A DNA stretch of 64,000 nt from Entoloma clypeatum (lineage: Eukaryota > Basidiomycota > Agaricomycetes > Agaricales > Entolomataceae): positions 2,666,001 to 2,730,000 of the forward strand of contig OY751491.1 in assembly GCA_963565915.1 (NCBI GenBank). The letters run 5' to 3'. The position numbers were made by a program, and so were the translations under genes. How positions within the stretch are numbered: the first letter of the stretch is position 1; every line of letters begins with the position of its first letter. Positions 12,501 through 25,000 of this stretch are shown here, in pieces. The notes below the pieces were generated by a model, which had not been told where the DNA came from, did no database searches, and saw only the letters and a program-made list of their open reading frames with translations.

Positions 12501-13095
12501 TTGCCAGTCGAGTGTCTCCTCGGCGAGTTGAAAAATTCGCCTCTTGACTCGACGTATGGCTGTGTTCTTGCTCGGCGAAATACTTACGTCGTATTCGTAA
12601 AGGGAACCTTTTGGAACCTTTACGGGAAAGAAATTAGCCCTGAGCTTTATCGGTTTTCCCAAGGTACCAAAATCGGGGCGGAAGGGGAGTTCTCCGGGCT
12701 GAGGCCTGACTCCACGCAGGGACGTGAGCACTTGGTTTTGAGAATCGTCCAATAAACGAGGTTCGAGATTCGCAATTTGGCCGGGGGAAAATATGCTTAT
12801 GAAGAAACGTGTGAGGGGCGTTGCTGTCGCGGAGGGAGGGGCAATATTCGTACCCGCCTTGTTCTCTGGGACCTCCACGGCCCGCGAAGCCGCCTCCTCG
12901 ATATGGGCCATCCCCACCACGTCCTCTGTAACTGCCTGGATCACCACCGCGACCGCGACCTCTGTCCCCGCCCCCTCCACGACCCGAAGCGAAACCTGGG
13001 CCTCCCCCGCGAGGAAAGCCAGAGTTACCACGGCCCCTTTCTCCACCTCCATGGCCTCGCTCACCGCCATGGCCTCTGTCGCCTCTGTAAGACAT
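9572..13095 (-). CDS. AGO: Argonaute (QDE-2/AGO family)
   Basis: Core protein of RNA silencing, binding small RNAs and slicing targets. The start at 13095 (MSYRGDRGHGG...) opens an RGG-rich N-terminus (12880-13090), then the ArgoN domain (FGTLGKPIKLRANFFPV), a PAZ/L2 segment ending LPLINAGGQNFLPPELCEILPNQPYRGKL, and a full PIWI domain: GIDVTHPGPG (first Asp), a Glu in QETKKEV (candidate Glu finger), VYRDGVSEG (second Asp), QGTTRPTHYYVIHDE, and YYADLACERGRCYL with Asp rather than His as the last catalytic residue. That leaves a complete catalytic set, so slicing competence is expected. The C-terminus RDTMFYL is family-typical. Multiple short introns; one (GTACGA...CATAAG near 12780-12840) joins the RGG segment to ArgoN in frame. 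It starts upstream of, and on the same strand as, the NRPS-like gene with only 89 bp between them. Confidence 0.93.
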
Positions 13096-13430
13096 TGGGT
13101 GCCTCAGACAATAGCGTTGCGAACCGCTGCTTGAGTGAAAAGGATGCTGGTACAATTGTTAATGAAATATGTACAATTTGAGCTTTTTCGACCAAAACCA
13201 AGGAATGACAAGACACCTTGGTAGTGGTAGGAAGAGCGCAACTTGCCTTTCTGCCGCTTCGTGCGGCGCCTTTATGTAGTCATAATCACGTGATCAAAGT
13301 TGTCTTTCTGACTCGGTCTGACTCCATTGACAATTTGACATCCCTGAAAATCGGAACGCTCCCAGGTCTGAACGATCTGAACGTAAGGCAAATCATACGC
13401 GGCAGCGCCGCACGCAAACATATCATTGTA
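13096..13430. promoter_or_regulatory. Argonaute upstream region with TCACGTGA at 13286-13293
   Basis: The 335 bp between the Argonaute start and the stop of the upstream reductase contain a perfect AATCACGTGATC palindrome (13284-13295), the same octamer as in the helicase/kinase promoter. No coding potential is evident. Regulatory role is inferred. Confidence 0.45.
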
Positions 13431-14942
13431 TCATCCAGATTCACCCGTCTCTATCTTGCACAGTATCTGGTTTTGTACCACCAGAAGCAGCGCATAAAGC
13501 ATTTCCACGCGCTGATGAAAAGGCAAGACCCATGAGACCTTTGTTTCCGAGGTGAAAAGGCAACTTACAGGAATTGCCACTCCTCGAGTGCTCGCCATTC
13601 GAACCACCTCTCCTAAAATGACTTCAACCTCAATCGGTTGGTCCTTTTCCATATCAAGCATCATACTGGGCTTGTGTGTGCTGTTAGGATCGACATGAAG
13701 CTTGCATGTGTTTTCCATGATAGTCTCGACCGCTGAGGAGGGTAAACCATCAGGCGAGTCGGGGTATCCGATGGCTCGACCTGGATATGTTAGGATAAGC
13801 ATTTTCAAATACCCAATGCAATATATATATACCAAGTACGATGAGCTCTTGGAGAGCTGCCTTTATTGTGGGGATTGTATATGTTGCAATGAGGTCTGCA
13901 GTGGATGGATGCACGTATGGAACATAAGAAGACGATGAACCGTTTGGAGGAGGGCGAAAAATAGCGGGAAGGCGATAACTTCTGGGTTGTCAGATCTATT
14001 GAGTCAGATCCGAAATGTAGAAAACGCACCGGGTGAGTGTGGAAAATGACGAGAATGCGACATTCCACAGGTTTTTTTCGAACTTATGGCGTTGCACCTC
14101 CGGCACAATTGTTACGGTGGAACCGCCCGCTGCCAGGATCCCTCCGACATCTTCTAAAATAGCGGCTTCCTCAGGAGTATTCTTTTCCGTTGTGAAGTTT
14201 TCATGCCTATACACTCCGAGTGTGACTCTGTCCTTGTTTGTGTTTTCGTGAATCGCGGAGCGTTGAATATTACCTTGAAACTCACAAAGAAATTGTGCTC
14301 CACAACATTTGGCGCAGCTAGATTGGTTCCGATATAAACCGCCGTACTGACGATGCTGGGTACCCCCTTGCCTACTTTTTTGGCTGCATGATACAAGTCG
14401 ACTTCGACATTTAATCCGTTTTGCAAGAGAACGTAGGTGGGCTGGGGAAACGCGTCCGCGTATGGTGAAGAAAGTAGGGGTTGTAAGATGCGTGAAGTTG
14501 GCGACAATTCTGGTATAGCCTTCGTGGCCAAGAAAACATATGAATACGGACAATCGGCAGCTTCGTTGACAGTTTTCATCACTGGGAAGATCTCAGAACA
14601 ACAGCAAAAACAGTGGATCTTGAACGCACGACGGTCAGGCTTCCAAACGTCAATGTTTCCGTATTTAGCACTCTTGAACTGAACTCCGGGCTCTTGGGTG
14701 ATACCAGTTCACGACTAGCGGGAGGGATGACTGATGGAGCCCACCATTGGCTGCATTGTAATTGCTACGAGCTACTACGGTGACGCGGGCACGCCCACTT
14801 CTCTTCAGGATCATGGCATCTGCGAACAGAGTCAAAAGCTCAATCACATATTCAACAATGCAGAGCTGTGTAAAGACTCACATACTGCGCCAACCGCGCC
14901 GAAGCCAACCAAGAGGATATCTTTAACTTCTGGGGTGGGCAT
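13431..14942 (-). CDS. Ketopantoate-reductase-like (ApbA/PanE family) oxidoreductase
   Basis: NADPH-dependent 2-dehydropantoate 2-reductase family. The start at 14942 gives MPTPEVKDILLVGFGAVGA, whose GxGAVGA is the Rossmann dinucleotide loop; an intron follows immediately, then MILKRSGRARVTVVARSNY. Next come VFLATKAIPEL, VLLQNGLNVEVDL and SIVSTAVYIG, typical of the N domain. The helical C domain has KFEKNLWNVAFSSFSTLTR and HKPSMMLDMEKDQPIEVEVILGEV, then RGVAIP. A last intron (GTAAGT...CATCAG near 13520-13567) leads to the terminal exon ending ETGESG. Fungi carry many paralogues, so the physiological substrate (ketopantoate for CoA synthesis, or another 2-oxo acid) is uncertain. Several introns; no defect seen. 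Confidence 0.85.
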
Positions 14943-15172
14943 TTTTCATGGATATGTTCAGGGGTGGGGGAAAATGTGACCTGTGTGCTTGTGGGGAATT
15001 GTCGGGATGGTAGACGAGGTGAACACCAAGTCATGTTATATCATGTCGCAGTGCTGGATCTTGTTCGGATCTCTAAGCCTTTGCGCACGGTTTCATATTG
15101 TCACAAGTATTTACATGAAGCAACGGCGCTGCTGCAACACAATCCCCGCTCCGAATTGCCACGAATTCAATT

Positions 15173-17320
15173 TCACAGCTTATCTCTCCACAGCAGATCC
15201 GCCTCAAAGTCTTTCTGGACCTGAAAAGAGTGAGGTACTTCCTTGAATAAACTTCCTGAAATACCTGTGTAAAAAAATCATCGTCAATCAAAACCCTAAT
15301 TCCAGTGGCTGCGAGGGCTTTGGTTATATCCAGACAAGCGTTATGCGCCTCAGTGGTTTTTGCGGACGCTGCAAACGCAGCTGTGTGGTTACCTCCATCT
15401 TTGACAGTTGGTATAGCTGGGGCAATTCATGAGCGAGGACAGCGAGGACGGAGAGGATCAACAGACCAAATCCAGGGTGCAGGGATGGGAGTGCTGAACG
15501 CTATGAGGATTTTTTCCATGTAAAGACATCAACAAAATGAACAATACCATATGTTACATTTCCCTGCGGCGCGGTGTCAATAGGGACAGTTATTGAAAGT
15601 GAGTCGAGTCAGTACGTACGAAATCAGTCGAAGCGCTTTTGATACCCCACTCATAATCAATCGCACCATATTTGCTGGTGACGATGTGCGCAACTTCGCC
15701 GCCTGCGAAGTTGAGTTAGTTACAATTTGATGGCGATGTAAATTTAAAGACCTAGAGCTTTGTTTTGGCGAAGGTCAAAGGTAGCTTCCGCTTGGGCAAT
15801 CTTGACCTCACACCCAGTTGCTAGGCCGGCAGCCCTGTAGGACACAAGGAAGGGCACGAGTGTAGGCACGAGTCGAAGATAAGGTTTGGCCTTACTCGAA
15901 ACAAGGAAATACGCGTTTCAAGGTAATTTGCAACTCAGCCCGCGTTGGTGCACGAACATAGCATCTGGATAAGTCTTAGTGTTCAACACAAAAGGAGCAC
16001 CAATGCCAACGTTGCATACATCATCTTGGCATAATCTGGGATGACTAAAAACCGAGCGACTGAATCAGACAAACAGCGGAACTCTGACAATTGTTTTACA
16101 AACTATTAGGCACCCAGTCCTTTCCTTCAAATATACCATGAACGCGGTGAGTCGGTGGCAATTGTTGGCGAAGGGCCGAGATATTATTATAGCCCAGAAC
16201 AGCAGCGTCCAAGGCGTTTCGACCTTCCCAAGGAGATAATGCCGCATGCGCCCTTTCAAGATTGAGGACGGACCGAAAGGTTCACGATTCTTGAGACTTA
16301 CGTGTGCCCAAAATATTCAACGGTAACACGCTGCAGAGCGAGACAGCTGGTGAGGCTGACGGAACCAATCGGACCGGGAGCTGGATGACACCTGCGGAAA
16401 GTTGGCGGAAACACGTACGGGACAATACTAAAAAAGGGCGTACATCAAACAGGCAGACATGCCTTTATATGCACCTTTTTCCAAAAGGATGATCTTGCCA
16501 GATCCCCCCTCTTCAGCTACAGGCGGGCACTAATATCTAGTGGATGATAGAGTGCGACGTGGAAAGACTTACCAGGAGTCCCGAGCAAAGTCACCCTTCC
16601 ATTGATGTTGAACTGTTGAAGAGCCGCTTTGATTGCAATCGCAACCCCAACGCCTGCCGAAATTGTTAGGGTGGGACTTTGATCGAATGAGACGAGGACG
16701 AGCACCAGAGATTGCGATCAGGTTATGACCGCACGCATGTCCAACTCCCGGTAACGCGTCCATCTGTTTATAGGGAGGGAGAGAGAGGGAGAGGTAAGGC
16801 TGAGAACCACGAGGACGCAATATATTCGAGCAGACCCACCTCTGAATTGACGCCGATCGTACGCCTGCCCTCTCCGTGCGTGAATGTCGCCACCCACGCT
16901 GTTTCCAGATGATAGTTCTTCGTGACCTCGAACCCATGCTTGGACATGAACGCGGTGAGGACATCGTGAGCATGTCTATTGGATCAGGTGCTAAGCCATG
17001 GAAGGATAACGACGATCGTCAATGGTGAAGGAAGTGCGTACCGTTCTTCAAATCTGAGCTCTGGGTGACCTAGTAGTTGTGCATTTTTGAGGTTAGATGT
17101 CCCTTCTGTGATTTTATCGAATAATCCTACTGTGTACATCGAGACTAAGCTCCCTTAATTCGTTATCGAGCGCCTTGATGGTTGTTTCGATGTATTCAAG
17201 GATGTCAGGCCTGTAGAGGCTCACAGCGCCGTCTGGGTGTGACGGGGCCGATTTGGCGGTATCGCTCGGATCCCAGACTGGGCCAGAGTTTGAAGACGCG
17301 AGTTCGCAGCCGTAGGTCAT
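15173..17320 (-). CDS. M20-family peptidase / aminoacylase-1-like (PM20D2 type) amidohydrolase
   Basis: Zinc-dependent M20 hydrolase related to PM20D2/AbgB, which cleave amide bonds of dipeptides or N-acyl amino acids. From the start at 17320 the order is: leading helix with IETTIKALDNELRELSLDVHSHPELRFEE, then an intron before MDALPGVGHACGHNLIAI (metal-binding HACGH), GVGVAIAIKAAL, LLGTPAEEGGSGK (catalytic/metal Glu pair), and VTVEYFGHTGAHAA for the dimerisation lid. The C-terminal catalytic lobe has AIPTVKDGGNHTAAF. The last intron (GTATTT...TTTCAG, about 15200-15250) leads to a short exon ending LLWRDKL with stop at 15173. About nine introns, each matching GT-AG and preserving frame. Specific substrate unknown. 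Confidence 0.86.
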
Positions 17321-17531
17321 TATTGTGATTTTTTCTCAAACAATTATTTGGATTCTCATATAGGATATAGTTATTAGACCCACGTATTAGCAGAGTAGCA
17401 ATTCTCATGTTCTACCTCCTCTCGCTCCTCTTATGGAACGTAGCTAAGCCTGACATCCCTCAGCTTGATGTGTATGTTACATCCACAAAGCGGTCTCCCA
17501 AAATACTAAGGACAGGTTTCCGCTTAGACCC

Positions 17532-18518
17532 TCATTTTCTTTTTAAACGTTGATTTTTGGTTCCGCGTTTGCGGGATCTGCGAGGTGGCGTTGATGGTGG
17601 AGGGGGCATCGGAAAATTCAATAGGGACTCCATTGGCTGAGAGAGCTGAGCTTTAAGCTTTTCTTTCGCAGTTTTGCTGCATTGTATCCGATGCGCAGCT
17701 GCAGGCAGGAGATCAGTCAATGCATCGTCGGACCACAGAATACATTCAACGAACCTAAGACAGGAGGGGTTGATTCCTCGTTCGGTTCCTCTTCATTCGA
17801 CCTGCCATACAGCGCCTCCAAACGAGCTTTCACGGAATCTATTATCCTAGATTACAGACAAGATGATCACAACGTTACATGATACAGGTTGTACACACTT
17901 TGGGTCAGCAACATCGGGATTAGCAGAGGAAGAGAGTATGTCGAGAACAGCACGCCACCCCATGGGCTCAATGCGATTCTGTTGACTATGCGGACGATTC
18001 GGCGTGTGGGCGGCAAGCAGAGCGAAGATAGAAGACAAGTGATTCGAGGTGAAGTTCGTCAGATGTGGAACGAAGGATGAAATGTTATCCTGATCGTCGT
18101 CCTCCGGTTGGATGACGGCAGGGAGAGGGGGGCGAGGGTGTCGTTTCAGAATAGCTTCAACAAGGTGTCCCATTTCGTCTTCGGGAGACCACTCAGGTTT
18201 GTATACGTCATCGATGAGAAGAGGCCAGCGTGTCCACGTATCTCGCTTTGTTGATTCGTGGATCGGTGAGGAGGACCTGGACTGGGGCGTGTGGTTGCGA
18301 CTGGACGTGTCGGGGCGGCTTTCTGGGGAAGCGTCGCGCGACTCGGAAGGACTGCTGGGGATGACGCCCGCATCCTCGTCGTCCAAATCGTGTTCGACGT
18401 CTTCGGAGATGTGAAAGGTGACGTCGAGGGCGTCGGTGGTACGCAGTGCGCGCACGAGAGAGGAATACTCGGTGAGCTCAGAGTGCAGAGCAGCAGCGAC
18501 ACGTTTCCGTTTCGCCAT
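17532..18518 (-). CDS. Conserved-looking Lys/Arg-rich protein of unknown function
   Basis: The start at 18518 gives MAKRKRVAAALHSELTEYSSLVRALRTTDALDV, a helical N-terminal block, then a long acidic/Ser-Pro stretch, then WTRWPLLIDDVYKPEWSPEDEMGHLVEAILKRHP and a helical block with GWRAVLDILSS. Two introns fit the frame (GTGTGT donor near 17896; GTTCG donor near 17760), and the C-terminus is strongly basic (SRKRGTKNQRLKRK), suggesting nuclear localisation. The N-terminal SELTEYSSLVRAL block and following Trp-rich block loosely recall Rrn9-type RNA polymerase I factors, but this is only an impression. Alternative upstream in-frame ATGs exist (for example 18554). It is divergent from the RSC7-like gene. 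Confidence 0.6.
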
Positions 18519-19133
18519 GAACGGCCCGAGAACCGATTTCGTGAAATTGTCGCCGCACATGACCGCGGGAATGATGACTAAGAGCTGTACAGTTCCTCTA
18601 GTGGACCAAACTGACCCCACCATTCTTATCTTCCCCAGCTTCATCCATTGACTTTCAAAGTGCGTCGTCCATCTATCGTGCCCTCGCGATGTTGACAATC
18701 CCTTTCACAGCATGAGAGAGAAGTGGAAGAAAAAGAGGTCGCGCAGACTCAGACGCAAACGCCGAAAGATGAGGGCCCGTTCCAGTGCGTATTACTTCCA
18801 TCCCCCACCCCGTTTTCCCAGCTGATCGATACCTTGCAGAGTAATTACCCCTTATTTTTGTGATAAGGCCAGGGCAACCTCGGGAATGCCATCTCAAGTC
18901 GCTCCACGACCCTATTGTCATTCCAGAGCTGGTCGCAATCGCCACACAAATTTATTGGGAAAAGTCAGCTTCACCAAGGACATTTGGAGTTGTCGTTGTA
19001 TTGATATCCAATAAAAACAAGAGCTTTCTCCAAGACACTGTATTCTGAGCTTTGTGTTGTCCTGAAAGTTGTGGTCTAAACAAACCCCTGAGTTGAGATG
19101 CGACACGCGTTTCTCTCTTCGCCAACTTGTACA
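18519..19133. promoter_or_regulatory. 615-bp divergent intergenic region
   Basis: Lies between the unknown basic protein (minus) and the RSC7-like gene (plus). A 90-codon minus-strand open stretch at 18673-18945 has no recognisable domain and looks fortuitous. Probably holds two promoters; no specific site can be supported. Confidence 0.4.
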
Positions 19134-21028
19134 ATGAGCAGTGCTGTCCCAAAGATCATCATCAAACCTCGGCCAGCTGCTGCTCCAACGGTCCCTACAG
19201 TGACAATCCCTGCTCCAGGAACCTTTGCGCGTCTCATTGCACCAGCCCCCGCCTCGGAACAAGGCGATGATCCTCCTGAAGGCGAAGATGACCCCCAGGG
19301 GATGGACGTCGACAGCCTGGCTGACGGGCCAGGCGGAGATGAAGACGGAGGAAGCAGAATCGGGACACCACGCCCTCGCGGACGACCCAAAGGTCGCGGA
19401 CGTGGATCGGCCAGTGGGACAAGTACTCCTCGTGCGCGTGGTAGAGGACGCGGTCGCGGAAAGGGCAAGGGTCGTGGGGCAGGTTCTTTGCTGATTCGGT
19501 TGCCCAAACGGGGGGACGAGGAGGGTGATGCAGGCGTTGAAGGCGATGTGGAGGGTGAAGGATTAGCCGAAGGCGAAGGGGAGGGCGGAGAGGGCTGGGA
19601 AGCGGAACCGGAGACGCAACAGTTTGAAGAGACAAAGGAGAAGGAGGAGCCGTTGGGTGGCGGGAAGCCGTTTAGGAAGATTCAAGGAAAGGTGTATGTC
19701 ATTGACGGAGATGAGTTTGTCACCGAAGACGATCCCAAGGGGGACGAGAAGATCGACCGTTCTGGAGTCCTCCTGGGAGGTAACCCCTCCTCTTTTTGTT
19801 CCTGTTTCCCCCTCACGGTGGCTCACGTTCTGCAGGTCGTCGTTTCAAAGCGTCTACGTTCTACCTGCCAAATAGACACCCAACCAGGCAGTACATGCTT
19901 GCCATCGACGCAGCACGCACGTCCGGTTTCCGTGATTCATTGTACTACTTTCGGCGTAACCCTCTTGCCTTCAAGCTGAATGCCACCCAACCCGAGAAAG
20001 ACCACCTCATCGCTGAAGGCAAACTTGGCTCGCATCTGAGGACGCGCAGCGTAACACTCGTCACTGCACGTAGTGCATTCAAACTTCATGGCAGCAAAAT
20101 GGTCCTCGGTACGTGCTATGTCCAAAGCCGCCGTAACTTGTTCTGATGCTGAGACTCTACTGTAGACGGCAAATGGGTCGTCGATGACTATTACGAAGAC
20201 AAAGTGATGGAAGATATCACTGCACTTGGTCTCAAACCTGGCGATCCCGTGGGGGACCTCCCTGATCCCAATGCCCCAAGTCACTCCCACGAAATGTCTG
20301 CGCTGGCGGCTGCGACGGCCTCTGCAGTCCAGGCAAAAGGCGATCGCAGCTCCGGCGGAATCTACCGTGCAGGTGGGCCCACGACTCTCTTTGGCGGGAG
20401 CGGGTGGGGTCCGTACAGTGATGGCCCGCTGAATGCGGTTAGGAAGAGCGTGTTATCGCGGGACGGGGTGTCGGAAGAGAATTGGATGCTGATGATGGCA
20501 ACAAGGGTGCTGGAGGCAGGGGAAGAGTGGTCGAAGTGGAGGAAGGAGTCTGTGATGGTGGGGGGTGGGCCGGGAGCGGAGGAGCTCTTACCGCTGGCTC
20601 CTCCTGGGGAGCGGGATAAGGAGAAGCGGAAGTTTATAGTGGCACGGGAAGAGGAGGAGGGGGAGGGGGAGGAGAGGCTTTACGACGAAGAAGGGGATGT
20701 GACCCTTGCAACGGATGTGAATTTGGAAACGCTCGGGAAACGGAGGAAGGCAGAAAAGGAAGCGGACGAGCTACCGTCGGGTGCTTATGAACCACATTCG
20801 GGTTTGGTACATTGTGGGTCTCTCCTCATCAGTCTACGACCAGCTCTAACGTAGCCCATCCTTGTAGATCGGGACTATACACAGCCGACACGATGTCGTT
20901 GGGAGGCACTGCCTGATCCGGAGAGGGAACGACACGTTGTCGGGGGTACAAAGGTGGGGAACGGGGCATGGGCGCTTGCGTGGGTCGACACGGTCATGGA
21001 GCTGGGCAATGGGGATAAGTTTTTGTAG
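19134..21028 (+). CDS. RSC7: RSC7/Swp82-type chromatin-remodelling complex subunit
   Basis: Subunit of SWI/SNF-RSC-class remodelers, acting in the nucleus. The first exon encodes a Pro/Ala-rich start (MSSAVPKIIIKPRP), an acidic patch, and an RG/AT-hook-like basic block (TPRPRGRPKGRGRG and RARGRGRGRGKGKG), followed by GGKPFRKIQGKVYVIDGDEFVTEDDPKGDEKID. After the first intron (GTAACC...CTGCAG) comes the hallmark RRFKASTFYLPNRHPTRQYM and DAARTSGFRDSLYYFRRNPL, then HLRTRSVTLVTARSAFKLHG, DGKWVVDDYYEDK and, further on, GGPTTLFGGSGWGP. A third intron (GTACATTG...TTGTAG) leads to the terminal exon ending LGNGDKFL. The protein is complete. Its stop is only 29 bp before the next ATG on the same strand. 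Confidence 0.88.
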
Positions 21029-21057
21029 TGTACGAACAGTACCGTTGATGTAGCGTC

Positions 21058-21809
21058 ATGACCTTCATCTTCAGAAACGCTGCGACCCTCCTCTGCCGTC
21101 GACACTTGACCACCGTCAAAGACAACAACCGTCCAGACCTCTTCTACCATCTCACCCAGCCCCCAACGCCTCTCTCGCCCACAAAACATGCCTTTGCCCT
21201 CTCCTTTCTCTCCTCCCCACCATCGTCTTCCAACTCCAGCACAATCATAGGTTGGCTACCAGCCTCCTCTCCGTCCGAACAGCACCCAACCTTGCGCGGC
21301 TTCAAGGAGAACCGTAAGTCGCCGTCCCTGGACGAGTCCCAACAACAGGTGTTGACTCCATCTCAAGCCAGGTTTCGTGACATTCTACACAAAGCCATCC
21401 AACAAGGTCTTCGCGACGGCGTAGATGATATACAAATCAATGGCGCGTTGCAGCTACAACAAGGGTGGATGCATATCCATGGTACGAGCTGTGATCCTCT
21501 CCGCCGCTCATCACATATGCCAAAACACTCTGCTTACACAGACGACCGCAACATTCCCCCTCTTGGCCGCATAGGTGATCCAGATGACATTCTGGCGACG
21601 GTCCTCGTCCAAGATAGCAAGGTGCAATAATTTTTCACAACGTCGTCCATCCTTTCTGAAAACTCACACTTGGATGACAGATCCTCCCAGAAACGTATCA
21701 ACCCATGCCAGCCTATCGTCTCTGCACCGCAGACGGCCCCACAAAACTCACGTCTGGCATGGCTGAACAACTCTTGGTCTTCCTTCATAAAGCAGCAGAA
21801 TCAGAATGA
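21058..21809 (+). CDS. Small putative mitochondrial protein, function unknown
   Basis: Three exons. The N-terminus MTFIFRNAATLLCRRHLTTV is Arg-rich, hydroxylated and acid-free, as expected of a mitochondrial presequence. The body contains FALSFLSSPP, IIGWLPAS, RFRDILHKAIQQGLRDGVDDIQINGA, then across an intron (GTACGA...ACACAG) DDRNIPPLGRIGDPDDILATVLVQDSK, and across a second (GTGCAATA...GACAG) ILPETYQPMPAYRLCTADGPTKL. The regular domain-like sequence and clean splice sites argue for a real gene. I do not recognise the family. It is tandem to the RSC7-like gene at 29 bp, so overlapping 3'/5' transcripts are possible. Confidence 0.72.
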
Positions 21810-22024
21810 GATAGACAACACCTGTTTTTTAACAAGAATTGAACTGATATCATATTCGATTTTCAATGAGGTGAACATGAGATAACCACTGGAAGATAAT
21901 TTCCGCAAGCATAGATGTATCTATCCATTCAATATAGTAGCATAGTATAGCAGGCATCGTCAATAGAAATGTGTGTTAGTAGCATATGAGTAAACTCGTC
22001 ATCATGTCATGAATCATTCGCCCT

Positions 22025-25000
22025 TCAGTGTCGAAGCGAGCTCGCGGGTGACCTCGGTCCAAACAATCCCGGGCTACGATCGTGCGTCTCGGGCACGAGC
22101 AGGTGTGGCGCAGGTGACTCCACGCTTGGAACATTTCCTGGATCCGCTGTCATCCAAGAACATCACATCAGTTGCAGTTCATACAAGGCACCGGAAGGAC
22201 GTACGTTGCCACGTCGCCCACGATTGCACCTGCGCTCGAGGGTCGACGTTGCGCCAGTATGTAGGGTGAGGCGGTTGAGGCGGTGGAGCTGCTGCCGGTG
22301 CTGGTTGTTCCTTTTTCTTCTTGCGGCTTTGACGCATGTGGACAGTGCGCCATCCCGGTTTCGCTGGCGGTGGGATCTCCGGTGGCTGAGGTGGCTGCTC
22401 GGGAGGTTGAGGAGGGTCAAGCGGTGGACCCCCGGGAGCCCCGGGAGCCCCGGGAGGTGGTTTCCTAGAAAGCATCCAACTTAGTCGATGTACACGGAGA
22501 CAACTGATCAGCACTGACCATTCTGGATCAAACTCTCCTCCAGGTCCGTATTTCGACTTCATGTATAACAGATAACCAAGTTCGCTGGAACAGGCATTCC
22601 TCCATCAATGTTCCCTGCAATACTTTGAGGTAAAACCTACTGTTGAAGGCCACGGCGCTCTTCTCGTAATTTACCAACTTCACCGAGAAGCATGCGGACT
22701 TCGGTCGCCAGCGCTTTGCTGAACTCATCAAGATACTATGATGAAAAAAAGAGTCAGACATTGCATGGTTTTAGGACCGAGTACAACTCATACCCCTTGA
22801 ACATTGAAAGGAACCTGTTCATTGGCAGTGGAACGGACACTTTCAATTGTTTCTTGGTGGTGTTGAGCACAGTCAGCACGCCAAGCTGCGATGAAGAGAT
22901 AAACATGAGCGAAACGTTCTCGGGAAGCTGTAATTGGACCACATACTATCGGACAAGGCCTGCAACAACTCTCTTTGCTCGGCATTTTGTTTTCTGAGCT
23001 CATCAATGACCTCTTGTGTTGCTGCCGGAGAGATCAGGGGGGGTTCGGGACCGTCGCTGATCAACTTGAATCACTCACTGGGGTTTTGGCCATTCTCAAC
23101 TTTGGCTGCGATCGCCATCTCCTTCGTTTCAGTCATATCCTCCGCGAGCTTTCGAACCATTTCCTCCAGATAAGACCACTTCCTGTCCTTCTCTTCCTGG
23201 CGGTCTTTCTTTTCTTCGTAGCGGGAATCCATCAGCGCTCTCTTTTGTTCGAGAGCGTCGCGCTGTTCTTGGACGAGGTTCGTAAGGTCGCCGAGCTGAT
23301 TCCGCACAGCTTCATCACGCTCCAAAAGGGCCTGGCTCTCTCGCTCTCGCTGTTCCGCCTCCATGGTCTGTCGTTGTTGCTTTTCATTCTCCAATTCGGC
23401 ACGAACAGCAGCGAGCTCATCTTCCAGCGCTTGGATGCGTGTTTCCCGCTCCTCCGCTAGCCGCTCTCTTTCAGCTGCTGCTTCTGCCACCAGACGTTCA
23501 CGTTCGACGGCATGTTCTTCCCTCTCGCGCTCAGATTGTTCCCTTTCAGCCCTGACTGTGTCCAATACGTCCGAAACCAGCTGAGCTGTTGCTCTGGAAT
23601 GAATCGATGCTGCGTCGCTTTCAGGCAGCACGGTTTCAGGCAGCGCCGTTTCAGGCTCAGCTGCAAGGGCCGCTGGAGGTTCAGGGGGCGGCGGAATAGC
23701 AGCCAGCCTGTTGTCCAGTTCCTGTATGATATTCTCTGCGCGCGCACGTGCCTCCTCGTCCCGCCTATCCTCCCCTTCGCGAAATAGACGATTCCTATCT
23801 TCCTCGTGCACACGAAATTCATCCTCGCGCTGGTCTTCAGCCTGTTGTGCAGTATGGCTTAGATTGTTCAAGCGTGCCTCGGCTTCAGTTAATCGTTGGA
23901 GTCGTGCCTCTGCATCTGCGAGATCAACAGGTAATGGTGTCACGCTGCGACGTGATCCAACACTTGGCGACCGTCCACGAGCTGGGTGTTGAGCCCGGAT
24001 CGGGAGTGGTCCACTTTCATCATGGAGCTGACCGGGCTCTTCCTCATCAGCGTCGCGCATGGATGCGGCTGCACTCCTAGGTCGTTCAGGGCGGTCCGAC
24101 CGCCTCTGAGAAACGGTTGGTACATAAGGCACACGTTCTGGATGCTGGCGAATTTCTTCAGCTGGACGATGGCGGTCCTGACCATCCCCTTCAAGGTATT
24201 CGGAGGGTGAAAGATGATACGGAGCTAAAATGTATTCACTTGGAAAAAAATCTGTTGCAAATCGCTACTGACATACCTGATTCAGTCCGAGCACGACCTG
24301 ACCGTCGATCGACACTGGGGACCCTTTCCCTGTGTTCATCCTCGACCCCGAAAATAGGAGGTTGGCGTCCGCGCTGGGAACGAGCTGAAGGGGGGACAAT
24401 ATGGATTGGGATGTTTGCCTGATCGTCCTCCCTCATCGAGGGCCGTCTAGGATGTCGTGGTCGTGAAGGAGTGACGGATGGGGTACGGGAGGATATCGGG
24501 GAACCTGGCCGCCTTTGATATCGTTCTGGAGTGGGGGACCGTCTTCTATACCGACCTACAGAAGCAGGCCGTCTTCCATATTCGTCGGACGAGCGGGGGT
24601 AATCAGTTCTCCGTCTCGAATGATAGCGGGGACCGGGACGCCGCTCAGGTGAAGGGCTATACCGATCCCGCGTTCGAGAACGTCCGCGGTGGTCGGGTGA
24701 ATAGGTTCTTGAACGTCGCCGCGATCGACCATGAATGGGTGATAATGTTCGAGAAGGAGACCGTCTCCTGGGCCTGTCGTCGTGGGAGGTTGAAGAGTAG
24801 CTTTCTGGCCTTCGGCCCGCGTCTCGGCGTCGCGGCCGGGAGCGGGGGGATGGACTGCGAGATCGTGAATAGTCCCGATGGGGCCTGTCACGACGCCTCC
24901 TGGGAGATGGACTACGGGAATAGGATCTCGAATAATAACGACGTCCATATCCGCGGCGAGGGGAGTATTGCCGGCGCCTAGAGCTTGAGCGAGTTGGCTG

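Noticed and set aside
18673..18945. 90-codon minus-strand frame as a gene
   Set aside because: No domain, lies in a divergent promoter region, coding-like features absent.
24478..24981. 167-codon plus-strand open frame
   Set aside because: Antisense shadow of the Arg/Ser-rich coding region of the giant gene; no domain and no splice context.
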